From the IMG/VR virus record IMGVR_UViG_3300013126_000012, positions 95,587-159,586 of that record: a stretch of DNA of 64,000 nt. One strand, given 5' to 3'. The notes beneath the pieces were generated by a model. The model did not search any database. It was not told the DNA's origin and worked only from the letters and a program-made list of their open reading frames with translations. The stretch's first letter is position 1, and each line of letters opens with the position of its first letter. Below, piece by piece: positions 9,887 through 19,794 of this stretch. Position numbers and translations under genes: made by a program. This DNA comes from a virus.

Positions 9887-12019
9887 TTACTTTTTAGGTA
9901 AATTAGTACGTTTACCACCCGGCTTTCCCCATATTTTATTTTCATATGCAAATGCAATACGATCATAAACTTGTTTTGCCGAATAAGCTGATTTTAATTT
10001 TGGAGTAACGCCATCGATAAATGCAAATTTAGGACTATATACTATACTTAATATCCTTCTAGCTGCTTTTGCCGTTTCCGAGCTATCATTTAATTCTAAT
10101 TTCTTGCCATTACGATACAATAATCCAGTTAAGCTTTGATATTTTAAATCATATGATTGAATTCCTTGTAAATACTCAACTGTTGTGCCAGTGGATCCAT
10201 TTCTTGTAATAAAATATTTAACTTGTTTTGGATATTTTTTTAACATGTAACGAAGATCTCCATAAATCAAACGTATAATCATATCTACATAAGCTGCATA
10301 TGTTACCGCAAATGAAGGTGACTTTTTCAAAAAATATCTTTTGATAATACGATATACGGCTTCTCCGTCAATGCCGAATGCTAAAGTAGATCGTAAAGAA
10401 TTTATTGCTTCAATAAAACTAATTGACTTTGATATTAACTTCCATTGATATGTTGCTTGTGGCGTTATCTTTTTAGACTTATCAATATCTTTATCCATAT
10501 CTTTTTTAGGCGTTGTATCTTTTTTAGTATCGTCTTTTTTATGCGTTGTATTTGTATCTTTTTTAGTATCATCTGTTTTAGTTACAATAACCGGGTTAGG
10601 ATTGTCAGTTGTAGCAATTTGTTTAATAACATCTTTATTTGCAGCCACAAGTTGTTCATATAACTTATTATACATGTTAGAATTTTTAATTCTAGATTCG
10701 TTAATTCCTGTTTTTATTTCATTAGTAGATATACCAAATAACGCAGTTGTTAAAGAATTTGGCCAATTAGTTTCAGGCGTGTAACCTGTATAAACATTCA
10801 AATCTTTTAATAAAGCTTTAGATGTGTCACCCCAAGTTCCATACTGCGAAATAGGAACGTTAAGGAACTTTATAACTGAATTCCATTTTTCTACATCTGT
10901 GTAATTAGACAATACAATTTTTAAAAACTGTTGAAATTCATATACAGTCTTAGAATCCCATGTTGATGGAGTTTCAGATTTTGCTAAAAAATAATTTTTA
11001 AAAAATTTAGTTTTTGCAGCAGATGCATCATTTCTAGAATCATATGATATAAATTCTATATATTTATCTTTAGGTTTTATGTCTAATTCGCAAGCTGCAA
11101 TACGCGTTTTTAATTCACCAGAGTTTGTAAATTCATATGATGCTCCTGGTGTTTTATCTGGATCCAATTTATTAATAGTTAATTGATATAATAAATTTGC
11201 TTTTGCAATAGAATCAGAATCCCATGCTCCGGTAATTGTTAAACCTTGCTCTTTTTGAAATTGTTCGCAGGCCGCCCGTAATTCGCATCCAAATTTGTTT
11301 GAATTTTTTACTGATGCTAAGTTATTTAGTTGCGAACTAGCATTAGGATTTGTATAAAAATATTTAAATAATGATAAAACTGCGCTATCCGAATCTCCAA
11401 ATTTTAATTCTGTTTTAGGTACTGTTAATTTTTCTTGACCTTGAATCGTTTCTCCCGACGGGGTTCCTTTAAAGGATTTCCACTCTGAACTTTTTATTTT
11501 ACTGCGATCGAATAATAATGCACCTTTTCCAATTGTACCAATATATCCTGATGTAGATGAAGAAATAGATTTGTTTATTAAACTTCTACTAATATAAAAT
11601 GCAGGGAATCTATAAGTTGCAAATAATCGTTTTTCTTTTGGTTTTTTTCTTTTATCTAATTTAGAATCTTGCATATCAAGAACCCAAACGTAATCAGAAG
11701 AAGTTTTTGCTAAAAGACCCGCATCGAGCGTATTAAGTTTAAAAAGAGCTTGTTTTTTTAAATCTTCCGCAGACATTTCGAATTTTTTATCATCCCCGCG
11801 TCCGAATCGTCTAGTAATAAGTATTGCAGTTCCATCGGCAGTAGAATAAGTAATATTACTTTGTTTATCCGGCGACAATATTAGTGCATGCAAATCTTTC
11901 ATTAGTTTATCTTCTTCAGTATTTAATATTGCAGTTTGCACAATGATTGTAGCACCTTGTTCATGCAATGCTCTACGTATAATTTGCTCTAATATTATTT
12001 CAGGTTTCATTTGTTTCAT
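9887..12019 (-). CDS. Large internal-type protein with capsid-targeting-like leader
   Basis: A 710-residue protein. The N-terminus has two L/I-x-E sites, ILE at 9-11 and LHE at 18-20, inside a short helical basic leader like other packaged-protein candidates here. Around 245-290 there is a peptidoglycan-binding-like helical segment (ACEQFQKEQGLTITGAW). A K/D/T-rich low-complexity linker lies near 480-520, and the C-terminus is basic. No catalytic motif is visible. The late box at 12025-12032 is only 5 bp before the ATG. It is probably a virion-internal or structural protein; function unknown. Confidence 0.6.
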   Translation of the reverse strand: MKQMKPEIILEQIIRRALHEQGATIIVQTAILNTEEDKLMKDLHALILSPDKQSNITYSTADGTAILITRRFGRGDDKKFEMSAEDLKKQALFKLNTLDAGLLAKTSSDYVWVLDMQDSKLDKRKKPKEKRLFATYRFPAFYISRSLINKSISSSTSGYIGTIGKGALLFDRSKIKSSEWKSFKGTPSGETIQGQEKLTVPKTELKFGDSDSAVLSLFKYFYTNPNASSQLNNLASVKNSNKFGCELRAACEQFQKEQGLTITGAWDSDSIAKANLLYQLTINKLDPDKTPGASYEFTNSGELKTRIAACELDIKPKDKYIEFISYDSRNDASAAKTKFFKNYFLAKSETPSTWDSKTVYEFQQFLKIVLSNYTDVEKWNSVIKFLNVPISQYGTWGDTSKALLKDLNVYTGYTPETNWPNSLTTALFGISTNEIKTGINESRIKNSNMYNKLYEQLVAANKDVIKQIATTDNPNPVIVTKTDDTKKDTNTTHKKDDTKKDTTPKKDMDKDIDKSKKITPQATYQWKLISKSISFIEAINSLRSTLAFGIDGEAVYRIIKRYFLKKSPSFAVTYAAYVDMIIRLIYGDLRYMLKKYPKQVKYFITRNGSTGTTVEYLQGIQSYDLKYQSLTGLLYRNGKKLELNDSSETAKAARRILSIVYSPKFAFIDGVTPKLKSAYSAKQVYDRIAFAYENKIWGKPGGKRTNLPKK

Positions 12020-12024
12020 TTTAT

Positions 12025-12032
12025 ATAAATAT
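12025..12032 (-). promoter_or_regulatory. Late-type promoter box abutting a start codon
   Basis: Coding-strand ATATTTAT ends almost at the ATG at 12019, leaving no room for a ribosome binding site. If the start point follows T4 late-promoter geometry the mRNA would be leaderless, or translation would start at the second ATG nine bases on. Confidence 0.5.
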
Positions 12033-12034
12033 GA

Positions 12035-12577
12035 TTACCAATCAATCATTACAAGTTTATTATTCCACACCATCACGTTGTCAGTTTTAAAATCTAAATC
12101 TAATTCTAAATCTGGAATATCTATTTTTTTAATGTCTTGTTGTAATGCTCGTAAAAAATTAATCAATTGAATATTTGTGTCGCGAGCACCATCTGCATCT
12201 AAAAAATCAAATATCGAAACTTCACCGCCTTGCTCTTGCGCATACGTTTTATAATTAGCAATGAATCGATTAACGACTATTTTTTGGTTACTTGATAATT
12301 CCGATGCTTTAGCCATTATATACATGTTATTTCCATCTACATAATATACCGGAATAAAAGTTGTATATCTGCTATAATTATCTACTAATTGTTCAGCAAC
12401 TCGGTATTCTTCTGTTTCTGTAGTTATTTTAAATAATTTATCTTCACCTTCAATTTCGTATACACGTCCATTATCGCCTTGTCCAAACAAAGAAAATTGT
12501 TTATTTTTAATTTTTTGCAAGATTCTGTTTAAATCTTTGCTATCTATTTCTACAAGTAAATTTCGTAAACGTATCAT
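12035..12577 (-). CDS. Protein kinase-like protein with capsid-targeting-like leader
   Basis: A 180-residue protein. Residues 1-10 (MIRLRNLLVE) form an L-x-E leader shared with other cargo candidates. The rest resembles a minimal kinase fold: glycine loop GQGDNGRVY at 32-40, a candidate ATP-binding lysine in LFKIT (Lys50), a candidate helix-C glutamate at 56-57, a catalytic-loop match DLDFKTDN at 160-167 (compare HRDLKPEN), and the metal-binding aspartate in IDW at 178-180 where the chain ends. There is no C-lobe beyond this, so it is either a truncated active kinase or a nucleotide-binding relative. It overlaps the preceding structural gene (TAATG). Confidence 0.65.
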   Translation of the reverse strand: MIRLRNLLVEIDSKDLNRILQKIKNKQFSLFGQGDNGRVYEIEGEDKLFKITTETEEYRVAEQLVDNYSRYTTFIPVYYVDGNNMYIMAKASELSSNQKIVVNRFIANYKTYAQEQGGEVSIFDFLDADGARDTNIQLINFLRALQQDIKKIDIPDLELDLDFKTDNVMVWNNKLVMIDW

Positions 12578-14151
12578 TATACACCTTTGAATGAAATATT
12601 TTTATCTAAATCTAATCGTATCAAAAAATTCATATCAACATCGCTACGTTTTTTTATAGGTTGTGCTAATTTTCCAATAGCTAATAGTTGGCCCGCATCA
12701 TCATATAAACCAACTGTTGTGATATATGGCGCAAACGTGCTTCCACTTACAAACGGAAAGTATGTAGAATCATCATCTCGCGTCAATGTTATATTCGTAG
12801 ACATATTAAAATCTCCAGCATCAACTTTTGCAATCGTAGAAAATTCATGAATTGTTACAGTACTACGATATGATGCAGTAAATGGAGATGCAATCAAATT
12901 GTTATAACGATAATCTGCAGACGATATCACTACTAATCCGTGTTTATCGAATATGTTACCGACATTTGCTGTTTGTAAAAATGTCCCGCCCTCGCTACGG
13001 TCTGTTAAAGAACTTATATTGGCAGTTGTTAGTGACTTATTAAAGATTCTAACTTCATCAATAACACCGTTAAGGTTTGAACTATTGGTGCTAAAACCGC
13101 CTAAATATACATCGGACGTATTATCTATACGCGCAGATGCAGTAAACGGAGAAAACGTATTAACTAATAAATTATTTGATGCTGATGAATGCAACGTACC
13201 ATTAATGTATAGCTGCATATTACTGCCAGATTTTTGACATACTACATGAGTCCATGATGCAGAAACTGCTATCGAAGATGTAATCTGCGAATAAAATGTA
13301 GTACTTCCAGCAATAGTATATACAATCTGTTTGTTTGCATTTAATTCGATTTTAAACGGATATGATGCTTGTAAACTACTCGATGCTTTTGCTATTATCA
13401 ATTCATTATTAGCTCCAACTGCTGAACTAGTTATAAAAAATGATACTGCATAATCATGATCACGATCATAAAATCCATCAACTGATTTTTTAATATAACC
13501 AGAACCCGTAAATGATGCTGCATATCCTATAGGTAATTGTAATCCATTAGTTGTTGGAATTCCTAAAACATATGTTACATTTGCACTTTCATATGAAATT
13601 CTAGATGTATCAAAATATTCATTAAATCCTTCATACCAACGTTCGCCAGTAGCAAATGATGAAGTATTAGTAGAAACATCATATACATTTCCGTATAAAT
13701 CAGATGCTAATGTAAATGCAGATCCGGTTAATGTAAAAGATTTTGGTTTAATTCCTTCGCCGATTTTTATTTGCGGAAATGAAAATATTGATGCACTTTG
13801 ATATAATGCTTTTTTAGTACGAGTTAAATCGGTAGGTCCATATGTTTTAAATGGTTGATCTTTGTACTTATAAAACATATGATTTATAGAAAAATATGTA
13901 ACTGACTGCAAACTACCATCTATATTCGAAGCATCATTATATGTTAAATTAGAACCCAATGCTGGAAGTTGATTAACATCGCTATAAATTCCTTGTAATA
14001 CTAGCATGCTACTAGTACTACTACCAGAAATATTAATCCATGATTTATTTGCTTGAAATGAATTAATCATTACATCTACTGGGTCTATTTTTTTAAAGAC
14101 TGTTGGATATATACCTTGATATTCTTCTTGTGTTATTCTTGATTCAGCCAT
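12577..14151 (-). CDS. Virion structural protein with LamG-like domain
   Basis: A 524-residue structural protein. Residues about 200-385 look like a concanavalin/LamG sandwich: WTHVV followed by MQLYINGTL, then YLGGF and IDEVRIFNKSL, the usual LamG end motif. This points to binding of surface glycans. The last 60 residues (ITTVGLYDDAGQLLAIGKL) match the C-terminus of the neighbouring 429-residue protein, which suggests a shared assembly module. The gene lies in the tail cluster behind a late box. Confidence 0.7.
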   Translation of the reverse strand: MAESRITQEEYQGIYPTVFKKIDPVDVMINSFQANKSWINISGSSTSSMLVLQGIYSDVNQLPALGSNLTYNDASNIDGSLQSVTYFSINHMFYKYKDQPFKTYGPTDLTRTKKALYQSASIFSFPQIKIGEGIKPKSFTLTGSAFTLASDLYGNVYDVSTNTSSFATGERWYEGFNEYFDTSRISYESANVTYVLGIPTTNGLQLPIGYAASFTGSGYIKKSVDGFYDRDHDYAVSFFITSSAVGANNELIIAKASSSLQASYPFKIELNANKQIVYTIAGSTTFYSQITSSIAVSASWTHVVCQKSGSNMQLYINGTLHSSASNNLLVNTFSPFTASARIDNTSDVYLGGFSTNSSNLNGVIDEVRIFNKSLTTANISSLTDRSEGGTFLQTANVGNIFDKHGLVVISSADYRYNNLIASPFTASYRSTVTIHEFSTIAKVDAGDFNMSTNITLTRDDDSTYFPFVSGSTFAPYITTVGLYDDAGQLLAIGKLAQPIKKRSDVDMNFLIRLDLDKNISFKGV

Positions 14152-14179
14152 ATTCAGTAAAAACCCTGCTACATTTAAT

Positions 14180-14187
14180 ATAAATAT
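14180..14187 (-). promoter_or_regulatory. Late-type promoter box inside a terminator-like hairpin
   Basis: Coding-strand ATATTTAT followed by ATTAAA, about 29 bp before the ATG at 14151. It sits in the loop of a GCCCTG/CAGGG inverted repeat that is followed by TTTTTA, so the spacer may combine the terminator of the upstream gene with a new promoter. Confidence 0.55.
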
Positions 14188-14211
14188 AACAGGGCTTAAA
14201 TCAGTGTTGAT

Positions 14212-15501
14212 TTAAAAATCTAACTTAACTCGAACTAAAGCTTCGCGCTGAAATGATTTTAATAATGGTCTAGAAAGTTTTGCAACTGCTAACAATTCTT
14301 GATTATCATTATATAATCCAACCGTTGTAATATATGTTTTAGGATCGCCAATAAACGTTGATTGTGCAATTTGACCAACGCTACCAGTAACATAAGATGG
14401 GTTGTTTGAAAAATTATATTCTGCATTTTTAATTCGAACGAAATAATGCGTACTTGTTATTTTTTCTGAATTTCTTGCTTGAAACCCATATGGGTCCGCA
14501 GTTGATGGATCCGTAAAGAATGCCGAACCTGATATAGAATGAAATAATACAAAATGATTATTACCTTCTACACTTGAGCCAGTAACAGTTGCAAATCCTA
14601 ATTGCTGATCTAACATTTTTCCATCTAATATCAATGTACCATAATCTGGATATGCTAATCCGTAATAAGTAGGCGCTGTCGGATTTACTACACCAGAATT
14701 AATTGACCCTGATACAATATTATAAACTTTTCCACCATTGGTAGTTACACCCGTAGAAAGTGTTGAATCATCAATTAATTTAATAATAGTACTACCAGTA
14801 ACAACAGATCCGGTTGCATTAGTAGTTCTAGATGTAATACTTATCAGAGGCATTTCCCAATTTCCTGGATCTAAACTTTCCTTGATTCTATTTCTTTTAA
14901 AGTTTACAACATAAATATAATCTGTACTACCTGATCCAGCTGTTGTAAATCTCGTATCTGATGGATTCAATAAAAGTTGTCGATATTGAGAATAAATTGC
15001 TTTTGATGGTGAATCATTAAGTTGACCTTGCGAATCAGATCCGCTACCTAATGCATGACCAAATGCTAATGCAAATTGTACTGCAGCTGTTGAACTTGAT
15101 GGATTTGCTTGATAAACATCGATATAATATTTTCTTTGAGATGTTGTTTCAATCGATGATGTAAAGTATGTAGTTAAACTAGCAGCATTATCACTCCAAA
15201 CGCCAGCCGTTACCGTCTCTACTTGATTTGCAACAACATCATTAACTAAATCAAATTTTGTAAATGTTCTACCATTACGAGCTAAGATTTGCGATTGTTG
15301 CATTTCAGCAACCATTTGATTAGCTAACTGTTGTGCAAGTTGTTGTACTTGTTCATTGATAATTTGTGAAGAAGCAGCTGTAATATTTGTTGCATTTTGA
15401 ACTGCTTGCGTAACAGCTGGAGCTGCATTTAATGCTGTTCTAGGTACACCACCAATTCTTGGTTGTTGTTTTAATTTTGCAATGAATTCATTCATTTTCA
15501 T
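14212..15501 (-). CDS. Virion structural protein (tail/baseplate region)
   Basis: A 429-residue protein. An Ala/Gln-rich helical N-terminus (about 1-80) is followed by beta-rich sequence and a C-terminal module, YITTVGLYNDNQELLAVAKL, that matches the end of the 524-residue neighbour. No enzymatic motif is seen. Its place in the tail cluster implies a virion component, perhaps a connector holding fibres through the shared C-terminal domain. 13 bp separate it from the gene upstream, so both are likely on one late transcript. Confidence 0.6.
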   Translation of the reverse strand: MKMNEFIAKLKQQPRIGGVPRTALNAAPAVTQAVQNATNITAASSQIINEQVQQLAQQLANQMVAEMQQSQILARNGRTFTKFDLVNDVVANQVETVTAGVWSDNAASLTTYFTSSIETTSQRKYYIDVYQANPSSSTAAVQFALAFGHALGSGSDSQGQLNDSPSKAIYSQYRQLLLNPSDTRFTTAGSGSTDYIYVVNFKRNRIKESLDPGNWEMPLISITSRTTNATGSVVTGSTIIKLIDDSTLSTGVTTNGGKVYNIVSGSINSGVVNPTAPTYYGLAYPDYGTLILDGKMLDQQLGFATVTGSSVEGNNHFVLFHSISGSAFFTDPSTADPYGFQARNSEKITSTHYFVRIKNAEYNFSNNPSYVTGSVGQIAQSTFIGDPKTYITTVGLYNDNQELLAVAKLSRPLLKSFQREALVRVKLDF

Positions 15502-15514
15502 GTTAATATCCGTT

Positions 15515-16165
15515 TTATAAAGTTGCGGTAGTTGCTTTTCTAACCGTTAAATTCACAGTAATACTACCACCAGTTTCATTACCAATAATTGTAATCGTTG
15601 CAGTTTTATCTTCAATTAATTGAGTTTTAGCAACAACCCGGAACTCAAATCCAGCAACTGCGACACTTTGTGCATCTTCATTATCTCCAATAAAACGAGG
15701 TGTAGTTGGAAGTACTGATGTTTGTAATGCTCTTGTTACTTGAATATCCGCAACTGAAGAATCTGATAATATTGCTGTATAACCTAGGTTTGCATTTCCG
15801 CCTTGGAAATTACTTGTATTCGGCGATATTGTAGTACTATCACCAGGTGCTAATAATGTAACTGATGTGTTACCTACTGTAACAACCGGTATATTAGTTG
15901 TTTGTTTTGGTAATGTAATCAATTTATATTTTAGTGCCTGAGTTTCATCTGGAATCGCTTCTGTTATAGGCATATTTTCAATAATTGTGCCATAATATGC
16001 AGTTCCTAATGGATGATCTGGATTCCAAAGTGAATAGTCAATTTCATCATCGCCTAATGCAAACTGCGTGATATTAAACGCATTGCCGCCTTTTGCTAGC
16101 AATTCGCGTCCTTTCAATGTTAAAATTGCGTCAATTGTAACGCTGGTATTATCTAAGTATCCCAT
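15515..16165 (-). CDS. Virion structural protein
   Basis: A 216-residue protein starting MGYLDNTSVTIDAILT. The N-terminal half contains a conserved-looking segment (LKGRELLAKG, then ALGDDEIDY) typical of tail-associated proteins of T4-like phages of marine hosts and Bacteroidota. The C-terminal 80 residues are Ig-like beta-strand sequence. The specific role is unknown. A late box lies 20 bp upstream of the ATG. Confidence 0.6.
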   Translation of the reverse strand: MGYLDNTSVTIDAILTLKGRELLAKGGNAFNITQFALGDDEIDYSLWNPDHPLGTAYYGTIIENMPITEAIPDETQALKYKLITLPKQTTNIPVVTVGNTSVTLLAPGDSTTISPNTSNFQGGNANLGYTAILSDSSVADIQVTRALQTSVLPTTPRFIGDNEDAQSVAVAGFEFRVVAKTQLIEDKTATITIIGNETGGSITVNLTVRKATTATL

Positions 16166-16185
16166 ATGTTTTTACCTTATTTAAT

Positions 16186-16193
16186 ATAAATAT
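16186..16193 (-). promoter_or_regulatory. Late-type promoter box
   Basis: Coding-strand ATATTTAT followed by ATTAAA, 21 bp before the ATG at 16165. Confidence 0.6.
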
Positions 16194-16206
16194 ACGCCAT
16201 ACTAAT

Positions 16207-19200
16207 TTATCGAGCTAAAACAAAACTACCTTGATCACCATATGATTGGTAAATCAATTGATTCGGATTCGCAGAAGACCATTCTGCAACTGGACCACCA
16301 TCGATGGTTTGAGTTGAATTAATATTAAAGCCTGGAGATGACATTTTGCAACCAGAATATCTTTGATTATCAATACCCGTTGGTAAATAATCTTGCACTC
16401 TAGCAAAACTTCCTGTAAATCTATTAGTTGAAGAAAATGTATACGAACTAGAACCATATGATCCAGTACCATAATAACCTATACTAACTGACGATGTGAT
16501 ATATTGCGTAGATTCTGAAGTAAATCTATATTCAGATAAAATACTATTTAAATATACTGGTTGTAAAGCATCACTTAACCAATATGGAGATGATGCTGTT
16601 ATCCACGAACTGCCAGATCGTAATACGTACTCATATGAATATGGTGTACTATTATAAGTAGCATCGCCACCGGTTATATACGCTTGCCATTGATCATCAT
16701 CTAGTCCCGCAATAGATAAAATATTTCCATCAAAACTAGCAGTATATAAAGAATATTCACCATTCGCCACCGGGCTAACGTTTTGCAACGATGCGGTATA
16801 TGTTGAATCAAATCTTTCTATAACTGGCAATATGGTATCTTTACTACGTTCTAATATATTTGGTTGAATTAATAATCCAACCATTTTATCTGTTCGAGCA
16901 GGAAGTAATTGTTCTAATTGTCGGAAGAATGATAAATCAAACAATGTAAACATAGAAATGTATGCATTGATATCATTTTTATTTTGATATTTCTTCCAAT
17001 ATGATTGCGCTGCTTGAATTAACTGCGGATATGAATTTAAATCTGCATTGCCTGGATCTCCGATATATTGATCTAAGTCCGTAAATCCGAATTGTGCAAT
17101 AACATCTTCGTCGATCATTGTTTGTGGAGAAAAATAAACTCCTAATTTTTTACTATCTAATGGAGCTTTATCAAATTGACTACGCTCTGCTCTTGTTTTT
17201 ATGTCTAAAACGCCAACCAATTCATTTTGCTCAATTCTAACTTTATTATCATCATATGTTCCTGCTCCTAAAGATATACCATCGTAGTAGTATGTTTCTT
17301 CAAGCGAATCATATGGTGTATTTTGAGTCCAACTAGCAAATGATGCTGATATAGTTGATGTTGCAGGCTGACTGCCTTGTAAACTTGAGGTTAATGAATG
17401 ATTAATTTTTTGATTAAGAGGTAACCTAAACACTAATTCAGAATATGCATCGACATTGCCATCATATGCTCCTGGTGCTTTTACATGATTGTTAAAAGGC
17501 GAATCGGACAAACTAGATGTCCATAATCTCAATTCTTGTAACTGTCCATATAATCTACTAGCACCTGCAGATGTACTACCTAATGTCAATGTACCAGTAG
17601 TGGCAAATGAAGCAGTTGCCGATGCTGATACTGCAGCTACAATTTTACCATACTTAGATTTTTTTGCAACTACTTCAAGCTTTGAACCCGTAGTTCTAAG
17701 TAATGTTGAAATCCAATCACCATTAAACATTTCAATATTGCCAGAACCAGTACCATTAATTTGTATAGTACCTAATGTTCCGCTACTAAAATCAATAGTA
17801 ACAACATTAGAACCAATTGTATACAAATTCATTGTGCTAGGCAATGTAGGATTTGTAATTACATCGTCTGTTCTAAATCGCAATTCAACTGATTGAATGG
17901 GCTGTGCGTAATTAACTGTAACGGTACCGGCTGCACTAGAACTCAAATCTAATGCATAATCAAAGTTTAGTTTCTCATAAATTGGAGCACGTTCTAATCT
18001 AGGTCCTCCATATTCTTTGATACTAATTAAAGACTGTGGAATTCCGTAACAAGATAATAGTGCTTGAATACTACGTTTTGTACCTTTAGATTTTAATAAT
18101 AACGGCAAGTTATTTACAATTCTTCGCCATATGGCATAAGTAATATCTTGACCTGGTACTGACGGATCACCAACCGAATTAGATCCAGTTAATGGTACGC
18201 CTGTTTCGGAAGTTCCTAAAACATATTGCCATAATTCTTGCGATTGATTTCCATCCGTTAAAGTCCACCCAAATTGTTTTGCTACAGAATATAACAATTC
18301 ATTCGGCATACCTAATTTAGGATTTTCTTCTCGCTTGTTAATGCGAGTCATATGATTTATGTATGTATACAAAATATCATAATGTTGACCAAGCATATTA
18401 ACAAATGTAGTTATACCATCACTTAGTGCATCGAATCTAATATATTCTGGTAATGCATAAACTAGAGCGTTATAATTTAATGTATCATATAGCGATGCCG
18501 ATGCATATACGCCATCATACCAAGAAATAAATGCGCTACTAGTTGTAGATGCCAACGTATACGGCCTAGTTGAGTTTGTTTTAGGTGCAGGAAGAATATA
18601 ACTTCCTGTTAACTCCGTTACTGTTGCAAATTCCGATGGTATTGGATTTGATGTTAAAATAGATGAAGATTGATAATATAAAAATTGCTCAAAATTATCA
18701 AATCCGCCAATTAGATTAGATTTTTTATTTTCAAAATCTGCAACATTCGTAGTCGCAACACTTCCAGATATTTGAGATGCAACTAAACTTTGCGATGCAT
18801 AAAATTCTATCAATTCTAATTTGTACTTAAAATTAGAAACGCGTTCAGTTGCGGAACTATAAAATATAAAGTTATTAAAATCTGAGTAATCAATGTTTAA
18901 CTTTATGCCAGATAAACTTCCAGAAAAATACGTATCAACAATTTGTTGCGATGTTTGTGTAGATGATCCTAATAAATCATTCCATGCACGTAATCCTGTT
19001 TCTGCAGATGTATTAAATGTAGCATTAGCATACCAATTTGGATTTGCCAATTGATTAAAAGATTTTTGAGGTATTATAGGAGTTATAGCTACTTTATCTA
19101 TATAAGTAGGTTTTAATTCTTCTACAATCCAACATTTAAAATCTGTAACTATATTTTCTGTTAATGGTTCATATAATTTAATGTATATATATTCGCCAAT

Positions 19201-19794
19201 AACTACCGTATTAACAATAACTGCAGTTTGATTTCTACTAAAATTTAGTAAATATGATTTATAAAATTGTTGAGTAGGCGATGTTGGATTTACTGACTGA
19301 ATAAAATTAACAATCTGTTGTGCGTATATTGGATTATCAACATCAATTGCACGTAATCGAATCTCGGTTCTATCAGGAGATATTTCATCGATGCGCAAAT
19401 ATTGTTCATTATAATCGCCAATCAGCGTTTTAAAGAAATTAACTGCAATTCTAAAATTACCTGCTGATAATTTTAAGTTATTAAATTCTTGCGAAATGTT
19501 AATTGCAATCGGCTGCGAAGGAAATCGAATCGGAGCTTTAGTATTTTGATCTACATAGTTTGGTATTTTAGATTGTAAAAGTATTTGATGATTACCCGTA
19601 ATCCAAGTATCGCCAGCATATACATGAAACTCAACTTTAATATCCGATGATTGATTTGCAATATCCGGAACATGTATAAATTTTGTATCTAATGCAGAAC
19701 TAAAAAATTCAGTTTTTGATTTTGCAATTCGTTCGCCTGTAGTAGATTTAGACGCTGATACAATTTGATTGATATTTTTATATTGCGTTAGCAT
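16207..19794 (-). CDS. Large virion structural protein, possible baseplate wedge
   Basis: A 1195-residue beta-rich protein, the largest in the tail cluster. It contains a LamG-like section near 660-760 (LYGQLQELRLWTSSLSD) and a long Y/S/T-rich C-terminus. By position (after the gp6-like gene in transcription order) and size it could fill the place of T4 gp7, but I see no sequence signature that proves this. Its start overlaps the end of the 291-residue gene by 17 nt, so translation is probably coupled. Confidence 0.6.
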   Translation of the reverse strand: MLTQYKNINQIVSASKSTTGERIAKSKTEFFSSALDTKFIHVPDIANQSSDIKVEFHVYAGDTWITGNHQILLQSKIPNYVDQNTKAPIRFPSQPIAINISQEFNNLKLSAGNFRIAVNFFKTLIGDYNEQYLRIDEISPDRTEIRLRAIDVDNPIYAQQIVNFIQSVNPTSPTQQFYKSYLLNFSRNQTAVIVNTVVIGEYIYIKLYEPLTENIVTDFKCWIVEELKPTYIDKVAITPIIPQKSFNQLANPNWYANATFNTSAETGLRAWNDLLGSSTQTSQQIVDTYFSGSLSGIKLNIDYSDFNNFIFYSSATERVSNFKYKLELIEFYASQSLVASQISGSVATTNVADFENKKSNLIGGFDNFEQFLYYQSSSILTSNPIPSEFATVTELTGSYILPAPKTNSTRPYTLASTTSSAFISWYDGVYASASLYDTLNYNALVYALPEYIRFDALSDGITTFVNMLGQHYDILYTYINHMTRINKREENPKLGMPNELLYSVAKQFGWTLTDGNQSQELWQYVLGTSETGVPLTGSNSVGDPSVPGQDITYAIWRRIVNNLPLLLKSKGTKRSIQALLSCYGIPQSLISIKEYGGPRLERAPIYEKLNFDYALDLSSSAAGTVTVNYAQPIQSVELRFRTDDVITNPTLPSTMNLYTIGSNVVTIDFSSGTLGTIQINGTGSGNIEMFNGDWISTLLRTTGSKLEVVAKKSKYGKIVAAVSASATASFATTGTLTLGSTSAGASRLYGQLQELRLWTSSLSDSPFNNHVKAPGAYDGNVDAYSELVFRLPLNQKINHSLTSSLQGSQPATSTISASFASWTQNTPYDSLEETYYYDGISLGAGTYDDNKVRIEQNELVGVLDIKTRAERSQFDKAPLDSKKLGVYFSPQTMIDEDVIAQFGFTDLDQYIGDPGNADLNSYPQLIQAAQSYWKKYQNKNDINAYISMFTLFDLSFFRQLEQLLPARTDKMVGLLIQPNILERSKDTILPVIERFDSTYTASLQNVSPVANGEYSLYTASFDGNILSIAGLDDDQWQAYITGGDATYNSTPYSYEYVLRSGSSWITASSPYWLSDALQPVYLNSILSEYRFTSESTQYITSSVSIGYYGTGSYGSSSYTFSSTNRFTGSFARVQDYLPTGIDNQRYSGCKMSSPGFNINSTQTIDGGPVAEWSSANPNQLIYQSYGDQGSFVLAR

